DNA of 64,000 nucleotides from a virus. This document shows positions 16,755-25,539 of the stretch, piece by piece; positions within the stretch are counted from its first letter, which is position 1; each line of letters opens with the position of its first letter. The stretch is from positions 1-64,000 of IMG/VR virus record IMGVR_UViG_3300028800_000092; one strand, 5' to 3'. Both the position numbers and the translations under genes were made by a program. The notes under the pieces were generated by a model. That model made no database searches, had not been told where the DNA came from, and was given only the letters and a program-made list of their open reading frames with translations.

Positions 16755-19700
16755 GTGTTTAAGAAACTACTACTTGCAGCCACGGCCCTGTTGGCCCTGA
16801 GCGCCCCGAGCTGGGCCACCACGTGCCTGAACGGTTCGAACGGAACCAACGGCTCCGGTGGCAGCGCTCCGGGTGTGCCATGTATCACGAGCGTGACGCC
16901 GTTCTATAGTGGCGACCCAACGGCCGTACAGGTGTGTGCGCAGACGAGTGGCTCTGCGGATTTTCTCGTAGAGTTCTACTACACGGTGAACAGCTATGAT
17001 GCCCCGGACGCAAATAGGTTCTACTACGACCCGACTATGGCGACTAGTCACTGTGGTGTCGTGCGAGGTTTGTTGCCTGGAGCTAAGACGTACGCTGTAG
17101 GTGTAGCGTCCTGCGGCGGGGCCAGTCTCGGAGCAGGCACTCCACCCTTTACATGTAAGCGCACGGACCCGAATTACAGTACCAGTCCCTGGGGTAACGG
17201 GAACTCGAACGGACTCACGTTCACGACTCCGACGCCTAGTGGCCCTACATTTTCCTGGAACTCCTGGTTCGCGCAGGGGCCCGAGAACATATATCAAGGC
17301 TCCTCTGGCCAAGCGGCCATTTCGAATCAATGGGTTAGCGGGTGTTCCTCTGGGGCCACGGGCTGTTCAAGTAGCCCGAACCCTGCATATATCTTTCTGT
17401 CTAATGCGACCCTCGACGGTCAGCCCTGTACACACGGACTACCGGTCGAGCCCTGCGGTACCACGGGCGCTAGCATTCAATTCGCTCAGAGCAACTCCGA
17501 GAACCAGAGCGCGTCTACAGGTAACTACGATACACCTATTGCGTCCAGTGGTCCCTTTGCGGGGTACCCATTCTGTTCAAATAGTACTCAGGTCATGAAC
17601 TGCTTCGGCGAGGGCGTGAACTTCATTAGAGTCGCGGTAGGTTCAAGTATGGCCCCTGGGGCGCACAGCCTGGTCGCTACGTTGCAGCCTACGAACTCTA
17701 GCCAAGGCACCGGCGGCTTTAATCCCCAGACCATTACATTTAACTTCACGGTGCTAGCAACGCCGACGTTCTCAGTGACCACGCCAGGTTCGTTCCCCTC
17801 TATTACTGGGTTCTCGAATTACTGGAAGTACCTTGCGAGCGCGGGCGTAGTTGACGCCTTGCAGCTCATTAATGAAGAGCAGGCACTACCTGGCCAGTAC
17901 GTTAACGACAACATGTCTAGCTCCCTGACCGTGGGCCCCTACGGACTCTGGAACTATGACGGTGCCAGAGTGGCCTTTGGCGTAGCCGACGAGCTCTCTT
18001 GTACCGGTACCAACTGCGGGAACGTGGCCTTTCAAGCCAGTCATGGCTACAGCCTTGGCGATGAGATATGTTCAAATGGAGCAGGTGGTTGCGCCGGAGC
18101 CACTACCTGCGAGCTAGTGACCACTACGGCCGGAACTAGTAGCTCCAGTGTTTCCTGTCCTGCTGTCGGTAACACAGTTACTAGCGGTACCGCTCACTTC
18201 ACGAACATCGGCAACGGGGCCTTTTGGCTCGGAGTCGCCGAACGTATCTATGACCAGTACAGCGACTGGCAACTGTTTCACGATCACTACACCACCGACG
18301 AGGAGTGGAACCGGTTCACCGACGGCGACTCTATGCACTGCTTTCGGACCGAGGTATCCTGCGGAGCTGCGTCCCCCGAGACCCGCGCTGTCGAGTTTCA
18401 CCTCTATCCGTTCTTTAGTCCCTCCGGTGGCTGGGCCAATACCCCCCAGCGAATCATATGGAATTACGTTCAAACGGAACGCGACACGATGCGCGACCGG
18501 GAATATGAAATCCCGGCTCTATATAACTATTGGGTCATGTCCGGAACGTATCCCGCCGACCGAGGGGTCGATGAACTTACACCTAGAATTGATTCTGAAA
18601 TAGGTCAAATAGAAGAGGTTATTAACTACAATCCGCTTGACGGGCATCCATATAACCCCGCGTGCTGCATCGGGTCCCCGAGCTTTGATATGGGCCTGGT
18701 AGCAGAGTCCCTTATACATTTCTGGGAAGTTCAGAACTACGAACATGTAACCCCGGACGCTCGTATTCCTGTAGAGGTCAAGAAGCTAGCGGACTGGGCC
18801 TACAGTAATGAATGGAACCTGACCGGTTCAGATTATAACTTCCCCTATACGCTCTGGCTATACCCTTACGGTTCCCAGATGTACAACTACGAACAGTCGA
18901 ACCTGGACATGCTTATGGGGCCTGTGTATACCTGGCTCTGGACGGTCTATGGCTCCTCTTGCACCCTGCCTACTTCAGGCGCTAGTTGTCTCACCGTGGG
19001 TGACTTGATGTTCCAGAAGGCCTTCGCAAACACTTGTGGCTCTAGTTGTTCCAAAGAGTTTGTACAGATATATAAATGGACGGCCGATTATATCGGCTGG
19101 CGCAGCAACCGGTTCCCCGGAACGGACAGCTCCATTCTCCCGAGCCAGAATCCCTTTAAGGCCGCCGCCACGCCTATCGAACCGTACCCGCAGAGCCAGT
19201 ATGCTAGTAACGTAAATGTAGCAAACGTTACAGGCACTACCGCTCAAATCACCTGGTACAACACTCAAGCCGTTACAAACACGAAAGTAGCGCTCTGCAC
19301 ATCGCACTTGGACGGGACCTGCGGTTCGCCTATATTAACCACCTGCGGCGCTAACTCACACGTTTCAGGTTCAGACAACCTCTTCCTAAATCAATGCACC
19401 GCCACAGGACTAAACCCGAGCACCGGATATTACCTCGCCGTAGGTGGCACCAACGCCAACGGTACCGCAATGTCCAGCTACGATATCCTATATGGCGGAG
19501 GCAGCGGACAATGCTACGATAGCTCCGGGTGCAGCAATAGCTTTTGTAACTCCGACCCGCACGAATATGCAGTGTGCACTGGGACTAGCGGGGCCTTGTC
19601 TATTACGACCGCTAGCCTGCCTGCGGGCCAGAACGGCGTTGCCTACAGTCAAACGATCTCAGCCTCTGGCGGAACTCCGCCGTACACCTGGTGCGTCGTT

Positions 19701-20237
19701 GAGAGCCCAAGTCTATGTGACCTAGGCGGTCCGGGTTCTGCACTACCTCCAGGCTTGCGACTAACGGTCTCTTGTTGTAGTACGGCTACGTTAGCTGGTA
19801 CCCCGACCACGAATGGAACCTACGCATTCACTATACGTGTAGTTGATAATGTAGGTGCAATGGCTACGCATCCGTATTCTATAACGATCTCGAATCCAGC
19901 CATTGGCATCACGAGCCCGCTCTTTATCCCTGCGGGGCAGGTCGGTGTCACGTACGGGCCTGTCACGTTTCGCGCGACTGGGGGAACCGGGACCGGTTAC
20001 ATGTATACATGTACCGCTTCCTGTATTACGGGCTTGACCTTGAACAGTAGCACCGGCGTTCTCACGGGCCGGCCTACGGCCCCTGGGACCTATAGCCCTG
20101 TGATTCATGTAGTGGACTCTGGTTCAAATAGCGCGGACCATACATATAACAATGTAGTTATAGCCCCTCCCATTAACCACTTCCGGTTCACGCAGAGTGG
20201 TGGAGGGCGTGTGTCAGGGGGAGCGGTGATTCACTAA
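16755..20237 (+). CDS. Large secreted-type protein with putative Ig repeats
   Basis: At 1160 residues this is the second largest product. It begins at GTG 16755, one base after the adaptor stop, and has a signal peptide ('FKKLLLAATALLALSAPSWA' then T). A Cys-rich region follows. Residues about 350-800 contain a Trp-, Tyr- and Asp-rich helical region that may be enzymatic. A fibronectin-like domain lies near 820-900. At the C-terminus are two putative Ig repeats, starting 'LPAGQNGVAYSQTISASGG' and 'IPAGQVGVTYGPVTFRATGG'. Such repeats are frequent in acidobacterial secreted proteins. It could be a tailspike or a host-derived surface protein. Confidence 0.65.
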   Translation: MFKKLLLAATALLALSAPSWATTCLNGSNGTNGSGGSAPGVPCITSVTPFYSGDPTAVQVCAQTSGSADFLVEFYYTVNSYDAPDANRFYYDPTMATSHCGVVRGLLPGAKTYAVGVASCGGASLGAGTPPFTCKRTDPNYSTSPWGNGNSNGLTFTTPTPSGPTFSWNSWFAQGPENIYQGSSGQAAISNQWVSGCSSGATGCSSSPNPAYIFLSNATLDGQPCTHGLPVEPCGTTGASIQFAQSNSENQSASTGNYDTPIASSGPFAGYPFCSNSTQVMNCFGEGVNFIRVAVGSSMAPGAHSLVATLQPTNSSQGTGGFNPQTITFNFTVLATPTFSVTTPGSFPSITGFSNYWKYLASAGVVDALQLINEEQALPGQYVNDNMSSSLTVGPYGLWNYDGARVAFGVADELSCTGTNCGNVAFQASHGYSLGDEICSNGAGGCAGATTCELVTTTAGTSSSSVSCPAVGNTVTSGTAHFTNIGNGAFWLGVAERIYDQYSDWQLFHDHYTTDEEWNRFTDGDSMHCFRTEVSCGAASPETRAVEFHLYPFFSPSGGWANTPQRIIWNYVQTERDTMRDREYEIPALYNYWVMSGTYPADRGVDELTPRIDSEIGQIEEVINYNPLDGHPYNPACCIGSPSFDMGLVAESLIHFWEVQNYEHVTPDARIPVEVKKLADWAYSNEWNLTGSDYNFPYTLWLYPYGSQMYNYEQSNLDMLMGPVYTWLWTVYGSSCTLPTSGASCLTVGDLMFQKAFANTCGSSCSKEFVQIYKWTADYIGWRSNRFPGTDSSILPSQNPFKAAATPIEPYPQSQYASNVNVANVTGTTAQITWYNTQAVTNTKVALCTSHLDGTCGSPILTTCGANSHVSGSDNLFLNQCTATGLNPSTGYYLAVGGTNANGTAMSSYDILYGGGSGQCYDSSGCSNSFCNSDPHEYAVCTGTSGALSITTASLPAGQNGVAYSQTISASGGTPPYTWCVVESPSLCDLGGPGSALPPGLRLTVSCCSTATLAGTPTTNGTYAFTIRVVDNVGAMATHPYSITISNPAIGITSPLFIPAGQVGVTYGPVTFRATGGTGTGYMYTCTASCITGLTLNSSTGVLTGRPTAPGTYSPVIHVVDSGSNSADHTYNNVVIAPPINHFRFTQSGGGRVSGGAVIH

Positions 20238-22312
20238 TGGCCTGGTACGATACCCCAATTCGCCCGTACGACCCGGTCATTGAATACGACCGGGACACGG
20301 GGAGCATTCGATACTATAGGGACAACTTCTCCGGTAACGGGCAGAACTCGTTCGTCCAAGCCCCCGCGCAGCCACAGGACATCTTCGAAGCCCTCGTGAA
20401 CTGTATGCCAATTATGCGGGGCACCCTAGACAAGCGCCGTGGGTACACGTACATTAATACATTGCCCGCCGCAGCTCAGCACAGCTTCGAGTACCAAAGC
20501 GACTCGCTATTCGTGCGACGGCTGCTCTGGTCTCAGCAGGATGACGGAAGCGCCGGGGTGAACATAACCGCGACCAACGAAGACGGTTCTACGTTCATTT
20601 CAAATCTATTTGCCCTTGGGGCCTATAGTTCTATGCTATACACTCCTCCCCATTGCGTCTGTTCCCGCGACTACGAATACATTAACATTCCGGTTGCCCG
20701 CGGAAACACTAGCAACCCGAACGTGTGCTTGAAATGGAACGGCCACAGCTTCACGGATATCTCGAACTGGGGCATGGCGGCTCCGCCTGACGCAGCCGGA
20801 ATCACTAGTACCTCTAGCTCCGGAGCCATTACATTAATTTATGGCCGGAACTATTTTATTACATACAACAACAGTTTCACGGGGCACTACTCGGACCTGA
20901 GCCCGGTCTCGGCGAGCACGGGGCCATTGACCGCAAAGGAAGTGGTACTTGATTTGTCCGGGGATTCTACACCAGCCGACTCCCAGGTCACGGACTTGAT
21001 TATCCTTGCGACAGCGGACGGGGGCGACGAGACGTTACTGTACTTCGTTGCCTCCGTACCGAAGGGCACTACTACATATACCGACAATACCGACGAGCCT
21101 ACGTTACTCGCGAACCCTGTCTATCAAGAGACAGACTCCTTTGGGAACAATTTCGGTGTGGCGGACAATACCCCGCCCCCTCAATTAACGGGTAGCCTTA
21201 CGGTTACCTACCCATTGGTTCATAATGGTCGTCTGTTCCTGGCCGGGAACCAAAGTATCTTCTTCAGTAAGGCGCTCGCGGACTTGACTACAAGTACCGG
21301 CGTCATCGCTGGAAAATGGGAAGAGTCCTGGCCCGCTTCGTATGTAATGACCGTGTCAAGCGAGGCCGAGTTCATTACGGGGCTCCTCTCTGACGGCGTG
21401 AGCCTGTACATCGGTACGAATCAGCATATACGCCGGGTGACAGGCGACGGTCCTACGGGTACCAACCCCTTCGTTCTCCCGCAGGTCATCTTCAATAACG
21501 TAGGCGTCGTGAACCAGGAAGTCTGGCAGAAGGTTTACCAACAGGGACAACCTGTAGGCTGTATGTGGCTGACGCCGAATCTACGTGTTATTGGTTCAGA
21601 CTTCAGTACATATAGGGACCTGGGCACGCCCGTACAGGACATCTTAAACACCATCAATACCGCCGTGTTCACGGACGCTACCCCCGGCGTTTGCTTCGCT
21701 GGCTACTTCGGCGACGAGAGCTATGACATTTACTTGCTAGCGGTTCCGACCGGAGACAGTACCGTAGCCAATACGGTATTAATGTATGACCTTCGGAATA
21801 ACCAGTGGCACACCTGGTCCCTAGCGAACGGCGTCGAGGTCCCCACTACGTTCCTATACAACCTGGCCCAGAATGGAACTACGAACTGGTACTTTAACAC
21901 GAGCGACCATAGCCTATACCGCTTTGACGAAACTACACAGTTCGACCGGAACTTGACCGCGAATCCTATTCCTGTCGCCGCTACCGTAGTCTCCGCCTGG
22001 ATGCACATGGGTATGCCCGTGGACCGCAAGTGGTTAAACGAAATAGAGGTCCTTAGCGCGGACCCGAACTTAAAGGTCACTGTAGACGGCGCTAGTACTA
22101 CAGATGACTTTAACTTTCCCTTTCTATTGAAAGGGAACAGTCCATTAATTTTGAGTCCCTTCGGAACCTACAAGGTCTTCCTTGCGGTTACAGAAGCGCC
22201 CGCGAAATTCAGGTACTACCGTTTCACGTTCTTCTCCGAGACTGTTGACCTATTAAACACTAGCTTCCTCGGTGGCTACAATATTGAAGCCATACCGATT
22301 CATAAACTCTAA
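20237..22312 (+). CDS. Putative tail nozzle (tail tubular B-like) protein
   Basis: The start overlaps the preceding stop (TAATG). The 691-residue protein has the beta-propeller-like pattern of podovirus nozzles, with 'MPIMRGTLDKRRGYTYIN' near residue 55, repeated 'YDL' and 'YNL' strands, 'NNQWHTWSL' and a C-terminal 'LNTSFLGGYNIEAIPI'. Size and order after the adaptor support the call. It would form the distal tail tube. Confidence 0.72.
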   Translation: MAWYDTPIRPYDPVIEYDRDTGSIRYYRDNFSGNGQNSFVQAPAQPQDIFEALVNCMPIMRGTLDKRRGYTYINTLPAAAQHSFEYQSDSLFVRRLLWSQQDDGSAGVNITATNEDGSTFISNLFALGAYSSMLYTPPHCVCSRDYEYINIPVARGNTSNPNVCLKWNGHSFTDISNWGMAAPPDAAGITSTSSSGAITLIYGRNYFITYNNSFTGHYSDLSPVSASTGPLTAKEVVLDLSGDSTPADSQVTDLIILATADGGDETLLYFVASVPKGTTTYTDNTDEPTLLANPVYQETDSFGNNFGVADNTPPPQLTGSLTVTYPLVHNGRLFLAGNQSIFFSKALADLTTSTGVIAGKWEESWPASYVMTVSSEAEFITGLLSDGVSLYIGTNQHIRRVTGDGPTGTNPFVLPQVIFNNVGVVNQEVWQKVYQQGQPVGCMWLTPNLRVIGSDFSTYRDLGTPVQDILNTINTAVFTDATPGVCFAGYFGDESYDIYLLAVPTGDSTVANTVLMYDLRNNQWHTWSLANGVEVPTTFLYNLAQNGTTNWYFNTSDHSLYRFDETTQFDRNLTANPIPVAATVVSAWMHMGMPVDRKWLNEIEVLSADPNLKVTVDGASTTDDFNFPFLLKGNSPLILSPFGTYKVFLAVTEAPAKFRYYRFTFFSETVDLLNTSFLGGYNIEAIPIHKL

Positions 22313-22842
22313 TGCCTCTTTCAATTCCAGCCGACGGTGACGCTAATGGAATGCTTAGTACGCTTCGGACCACGCTTGAGCGTTGGGCCCGAAGGTCTGA
22401 AGCACGTATTGGCTTGGCGGAAACCCGCAACAAGGGGCAGCAAACACAGCTTGAAGGTCTAATCAATCCCGTTCGACAACTGGGCGCTTCGGCAATAGCC
22501 TCGGGTGTTCAGAGTTACTGTAACGGAACGCCCGCAGATGCGGGGTTCTATACGCTCCCGTCCGGGCTCATAGTTCAATGGGGGTCCTACGTTTCCGGCG
22601 GTTCACAGACCGGTAACGGCGACGAGATACCTTTTCCTACCGCGTACCTACACGCCGTGCTCTCCATTCAAGTAACTGAATCCCACGCTGGAACCAATTG
22701 GCCCTTGGGGGCTCCGGCTATCCATGCTGCAAGTTTTAGCTCCACCCCGCTTACGTCTTGGTTACATTACTGCGATACTTGGGACGCCGGTACCTGGACG
22801 CCTGCGGGTAATTCATACTCCTGGATTTCCCTTGGATTCTAA
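22312..22842 (+). CDS. Tail fibre tip protein (gp53-like C-terminal domain)
   Basis: This 176-residue protein has a short coiled N-terminus ('STLRTTLERWARRSEARIG') that could trimerise or attach to the tail. The C-terminal domain has 'YTLPSGLIVQWGSY', 'EIPFPTAYLHAVLSIQVT' and terminal 'SYSWISLGF', the marks of phage gp53-like fibre C-terminal domains. It is likely to contact the receptor. TAATG overlap links it to the nozzle gene. Confidence 0.75.
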   Translation: MPLSIPADGDANGMLSTLRTTLERWARRSEARIGLAETRNKGQQTQLEGLINPVRQLGASAIASGVQSYCNGTPADAGFYTLPSGLIVQWGSYVSGGSQTGNGDEIPFPTAYLHAVLSIQVTESHAGTNWPLGAPAIHAASFSSTPLTSWLHYCDTWDAGTWTPAGNSYSWISLGF

Positions 22843-23090
22843 TGATTATCAATGAACTACTAAATAGCCCCGTAAGCTACGGCCTTGTTGCCGGATTGAT
22901 CTTGTATATTTACAAGCGCTTTCGCAGTGCCGACATACAAAGCGTTTTTATTCACGACGTGGCAACTAACCATTTGCCGCATATTCAAAGTGCACTGGAG
23001 CTTATCGCCAAAGCAATTGGTGTTGAGCTACCAGCTTCGCCGCCTATTCGGTTCATTTCAACGAAGGACTTCACAGATAAAGAGGGATAA
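22842..23090 (+). CDS. Small membrane protein, possible holin
   Basis: An 82-residue protein with one membrane segment ('VSYGLVAGLILYIY') near the N-terminus and a soluble, amphipathic C-terminal region. It overlaps the fibre gene by one base. The size and topology would fit a single-pass holin, but no endolysin is adjacent. Confidence 0.55.
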   Translation: MIINELLNSPVSYGLVAGLILYIYKRFRSADIQSVFIHDVATNHLPHIQSALELIAKAIGVELPASPPIRFISTKDFTDKEG

Positions 23091-23093
23091 GCA

Positions 23094-23453
23094 ATGCATA
23101 CAATTAGACTCGCTACAACGGAAGAAGTAGAAGCGCTCAAGGACCATTCGGATTTACAGTTCGCGCAGGCAGTGTATAGCTTCGGTTCAGGTAGGGCGAC
23201 GTATAGGTTAGCCCCGGAGGTAGACCCCGTAGACTACGGGTCCCTTAGCAACTCCGAGAAGCGGGCATTTATGACCCTACTTGAAGGCCACATGCGGCTC
23301 TCGGGGCTACAAGCATACTACTTTAACGTTCCAGCTAATGAAGAGTTCGCGCAGTATAGGAAAGTAGTTGAAACATGGGGGGCGCAGAAAGTTTCGTTGG
23401 AGCCGGAATTCCGGTACAAGAAGAGCCTTAATGTCAACCAAACAGCAGACTAA
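23094..23453 (+). CDS. Hypothetical protein next to the ejection proteins
   Basis: This 119-residue protein has a compact alpha/beta pattern with 'ATTEEVEAL' at the start and 'RKVVETWGAQKVSLEPEF' near the end, which slightly recalls the C-terminal part of GNAT acetyltransferases often found beside podovirus internal proteins. No acetyl-CoA motif is visible, so I leave it unassigned. It overlaps the next gene by 23 bases. Confidence 0.55.
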   Translation: MHTIRLATTEEVEALKDHSDLQFAQAVYSFGSGRATYRLAPEVDPVDYGSLSNSEKRAFMTLLEGHMRLSGLQAYYFNVPANEEFAQYRKVVETWGAQKVSLEPEFRYKKSLNVNQTAD

Positions 23454-24099
23454 TAGCACTGAGAGTAATCAACTGCAGTTCAATCCCCAGTCTCTGGGGA
23501 CCTATGGTTCCTTGCAAGGGAACATAGGCAATACGTTGAACCAGTTCATGCAGAACCCGCTTACGAGTTCGTTCTTTAATCAGCGCGTGGGGATGGGGAA
23601 TAAGCAGATTTCCCAGATGCAGGCGGGGAATATGCAAAGTTTCCTGCAGAACTTTAAGAACCAGGGGTTCACCGGTGCAGCGCCTAGCGCGTTTCTACAG
23701 AGTAACTTGGCCAATATGGCCCGTGGCACCAGCGCTCTGAAGAGCAATAACTTCATGAGCCAGCTCTTTAATGCGAATCAGATGCAGCTCGGAGCGACAG
23801 GTCTGGCGCAGAGCTATCAGCCACTGTTCACGGGGAGTAATAGTCAAGGCCAGAGTACACAGATGACTAGCGGTACAGGTACTTGGCTGCCACAGTTGCT
23901 GGGGAGTCTTGGCGGGGCTGCGTTGGGCGGATTGACTGGGGGCCTGTTTGGCGGCGGCTCTAGTAGCGGTGGCTTTCAACCTAGTGATATAAATAGCCTC
24001 CCTACGAATCAATCTGGTATGGCCGGAACCGTACCTGGTATGTTCTCTTCCGTAGGCCCCAGCCCTACCATGAACCCCTTTATATTCGGACAAGGATAA
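23431..24099 (+). CDS. Putative internal virion (ejection) protein
   Basis: ATG 23431 gives 222 residues; the frame is open further upstream inside the previous gene. The protein is rich in Gln, Asn, Ser and Met, has helices with small residues, and a glycine-zipper-like hydrophobic stretch ('LGGAALGGLTGGLFGG') at about 165-180. These features fit small podovirus ejection proteins (T7 gp14-like in role) that enter the host envelope. Confidence 0.65.
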   Translation: MSTKQQTNSTESNQLQFNPQSLGTYGSLQGNIGNTLNQFMQNPLTSSFFNQRVGMGNKQISQMQAGNMQSFLQNFKNQGFTGAAPSAFLQSNLANMARGTSALKSNNFMSQLFNANQMQLGATGLAQSYQPLFTGSNSQGQSTQMTSGTGTWLPQLLGSLGGAALGGLTGGLFGGGSSSGGFQPSDINSLPTNQSGMAGTVPGMFSSVGPSPTMNPFIFGQG

Positions 24100-24102
24100 C
24101 GT

Positions 24103-25530
24103 ATGGCCGGTGAAATGTACAATGCAGGTCTGGGCGGGTTGCCATTCGGTGGTATGTTAATGGACCCGCAACAGGCTATTCAGATACCGCAATCTCGACA
24201 GCTATCTGCACGGAGCCTACAGGGTATGCGCGAGTTCTCGCTCTCGCAGCGGCTGGCCCACCCCTTTGGCATGTTTCAAAGAGGGGGCGGAGTGCCTCGT
24301 GGAGCCTACGGTCGTGGCATGGGTCCGATGGACCTGTCCACTGGCGTGGACCCCAGCACCATGAACGTGCAGATGTTGAATAATCTGTTGGGGCAGTACG
24401 GCCAGAGCCTACCTGAGAACCCCCGACAGAACGCGTTTCTGCCTGACACGGGTTTCTTCGGGAACCATCCGCGGCTTGCGGGGGCCCTCGAAGGCGCGGT
24501 GTTCGGCGGAGCTAATACCGGCCCAGCGTCTACCGTTGGCGAGGGGATTAGCAACGCGCTACGTGGTATGCTTTCAGGTAATGCGGAACGTTCACGGGTT
24601 ATTAACCAACAGTTCACAGCCCCGTTCGCTATGGCTCAACAGGTACAGAACTTGCGGCGCGGGCTTCATGAAGATGAGGCTACAGTGCAGCGGGCACGGC
24701 TTGAAGGTGCACAGGCGGATTACTACGGCAATAAGGAAAGTATCGAACGGGACCGTATCACGTCGCAAGAGACCATCGCCGCTAATAAGGCGCAAGCTGC
24801 TGCTGCTGCTGCACAAGGCCGTTACTTCATGCAGCAGAGTAAGATGGACGACGGGCACGCTTCTGTCTTCCGTGAACTTGGCTATGACCCGTTCCCGACT
24901 GATGCGAACGGTAGCATTACAAGTCCGCCCAAGGAACAGTGGGCCGCCGTCAACCAACTTATTCAGGACCGGAACGTAGGTAAGGCGAGCGCCGGAGCCA
25001 GAGTCTCGGCTGCCGCCGCGGGTGACCGCCAACAGGCTAACTTCGACCACTCCGACGAAGCGAAGGCCCTTGACGGTTCGTACCTAAAGGCCACTACTCC
25101 TCTCGATGAACGTATTTCGGCCCTAGAGTCCGCGGGTATGCCCCACTCTATCAAGGACGCCAAGGACCCCCGGAACTGGGATACATATAACACTAAAATA
25201 TACGGCGATGCCCGTGGCAAGTGGGAACAGCAGAACGGCGTCTCGAACCCGCAGCCTATGCCCGGACGGACTCCTAAACGTGGCTCTCCGCGTTCCTCGG
25301 CCCCTCCCAAAAAGGGCTCTGCCGCTGACGCGGTGAACAACTTTTTGAATAGTAACGCCCCTCAGCAAGCGGCTCCGGCTGGTTCTCCCACATCCCAAAT
25401 GTACATGCAACCGAACCAAATCCCGCAGCAAGCCATGCCGTTTGGCTTCGTTCCGGGTATGCTGGCGAACTTTATCGCCGCGGGAGGGAACGCTCCGTCG
25501 TTCATTTCCCCTAACATGACCAAGCCGTAA
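24103..25530 (+). CDS. Putative internal virion (ejection) protein
   Basis: This 475-residue protein lies between the small and the giant ejection proteins. It has a Gly/Met-rich start, a long helical coiled region with Ala and Gln runs ('ANKAQAAAAAAQGRYFMQQ' near 230), and a disordered proline-rich C-terminal third. Its position matches the middle internal virion protein of podoviruses. No enzymatic motif is seen. Confidence 0.65.
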   Translation: MAGEMYNAGLGGLPFGGMLMDPQQAIQIPQSRQLSARSLQGMREFSLSQRLAHPFGMFQRGGGVPRGAYGRGMGPMDLSTGVDPSTMNVQMLNNLLGQYGQSLPENPRQNAFLPDTGFFGNHPRLAGALEGAVFGGANTGPASTVGEGISNALRGMLSGNAERSRVINQQFTAPFAMAQQVQNLRRGLHEDEATVQRARLEGAQADYYGNKESIERDRITSQETIAANKAQAAAAAAQGRYFMQQSKMDDGHASVFRELGYDPFPTDANGSITSPPKEQWAAVNQLIQDRNVGKASAGARVSAAAAGDRQQANFDHSDEAKALDGSYLKATTPLDERISALESAGMPHSIKDAKDPRNWDTYNTKIYGDARGKWEQQNGVSNPQPMPGRTPKRGSPRSSAPPKKGSAADAVNNFLNSNAPQQAAPAGSPTSQMYMQPNQIPQQAMPFGFVPGMLANFIAAGGNAPSFISPNMTKP

Positions 25531-25539
25531 CGAGGTTCG

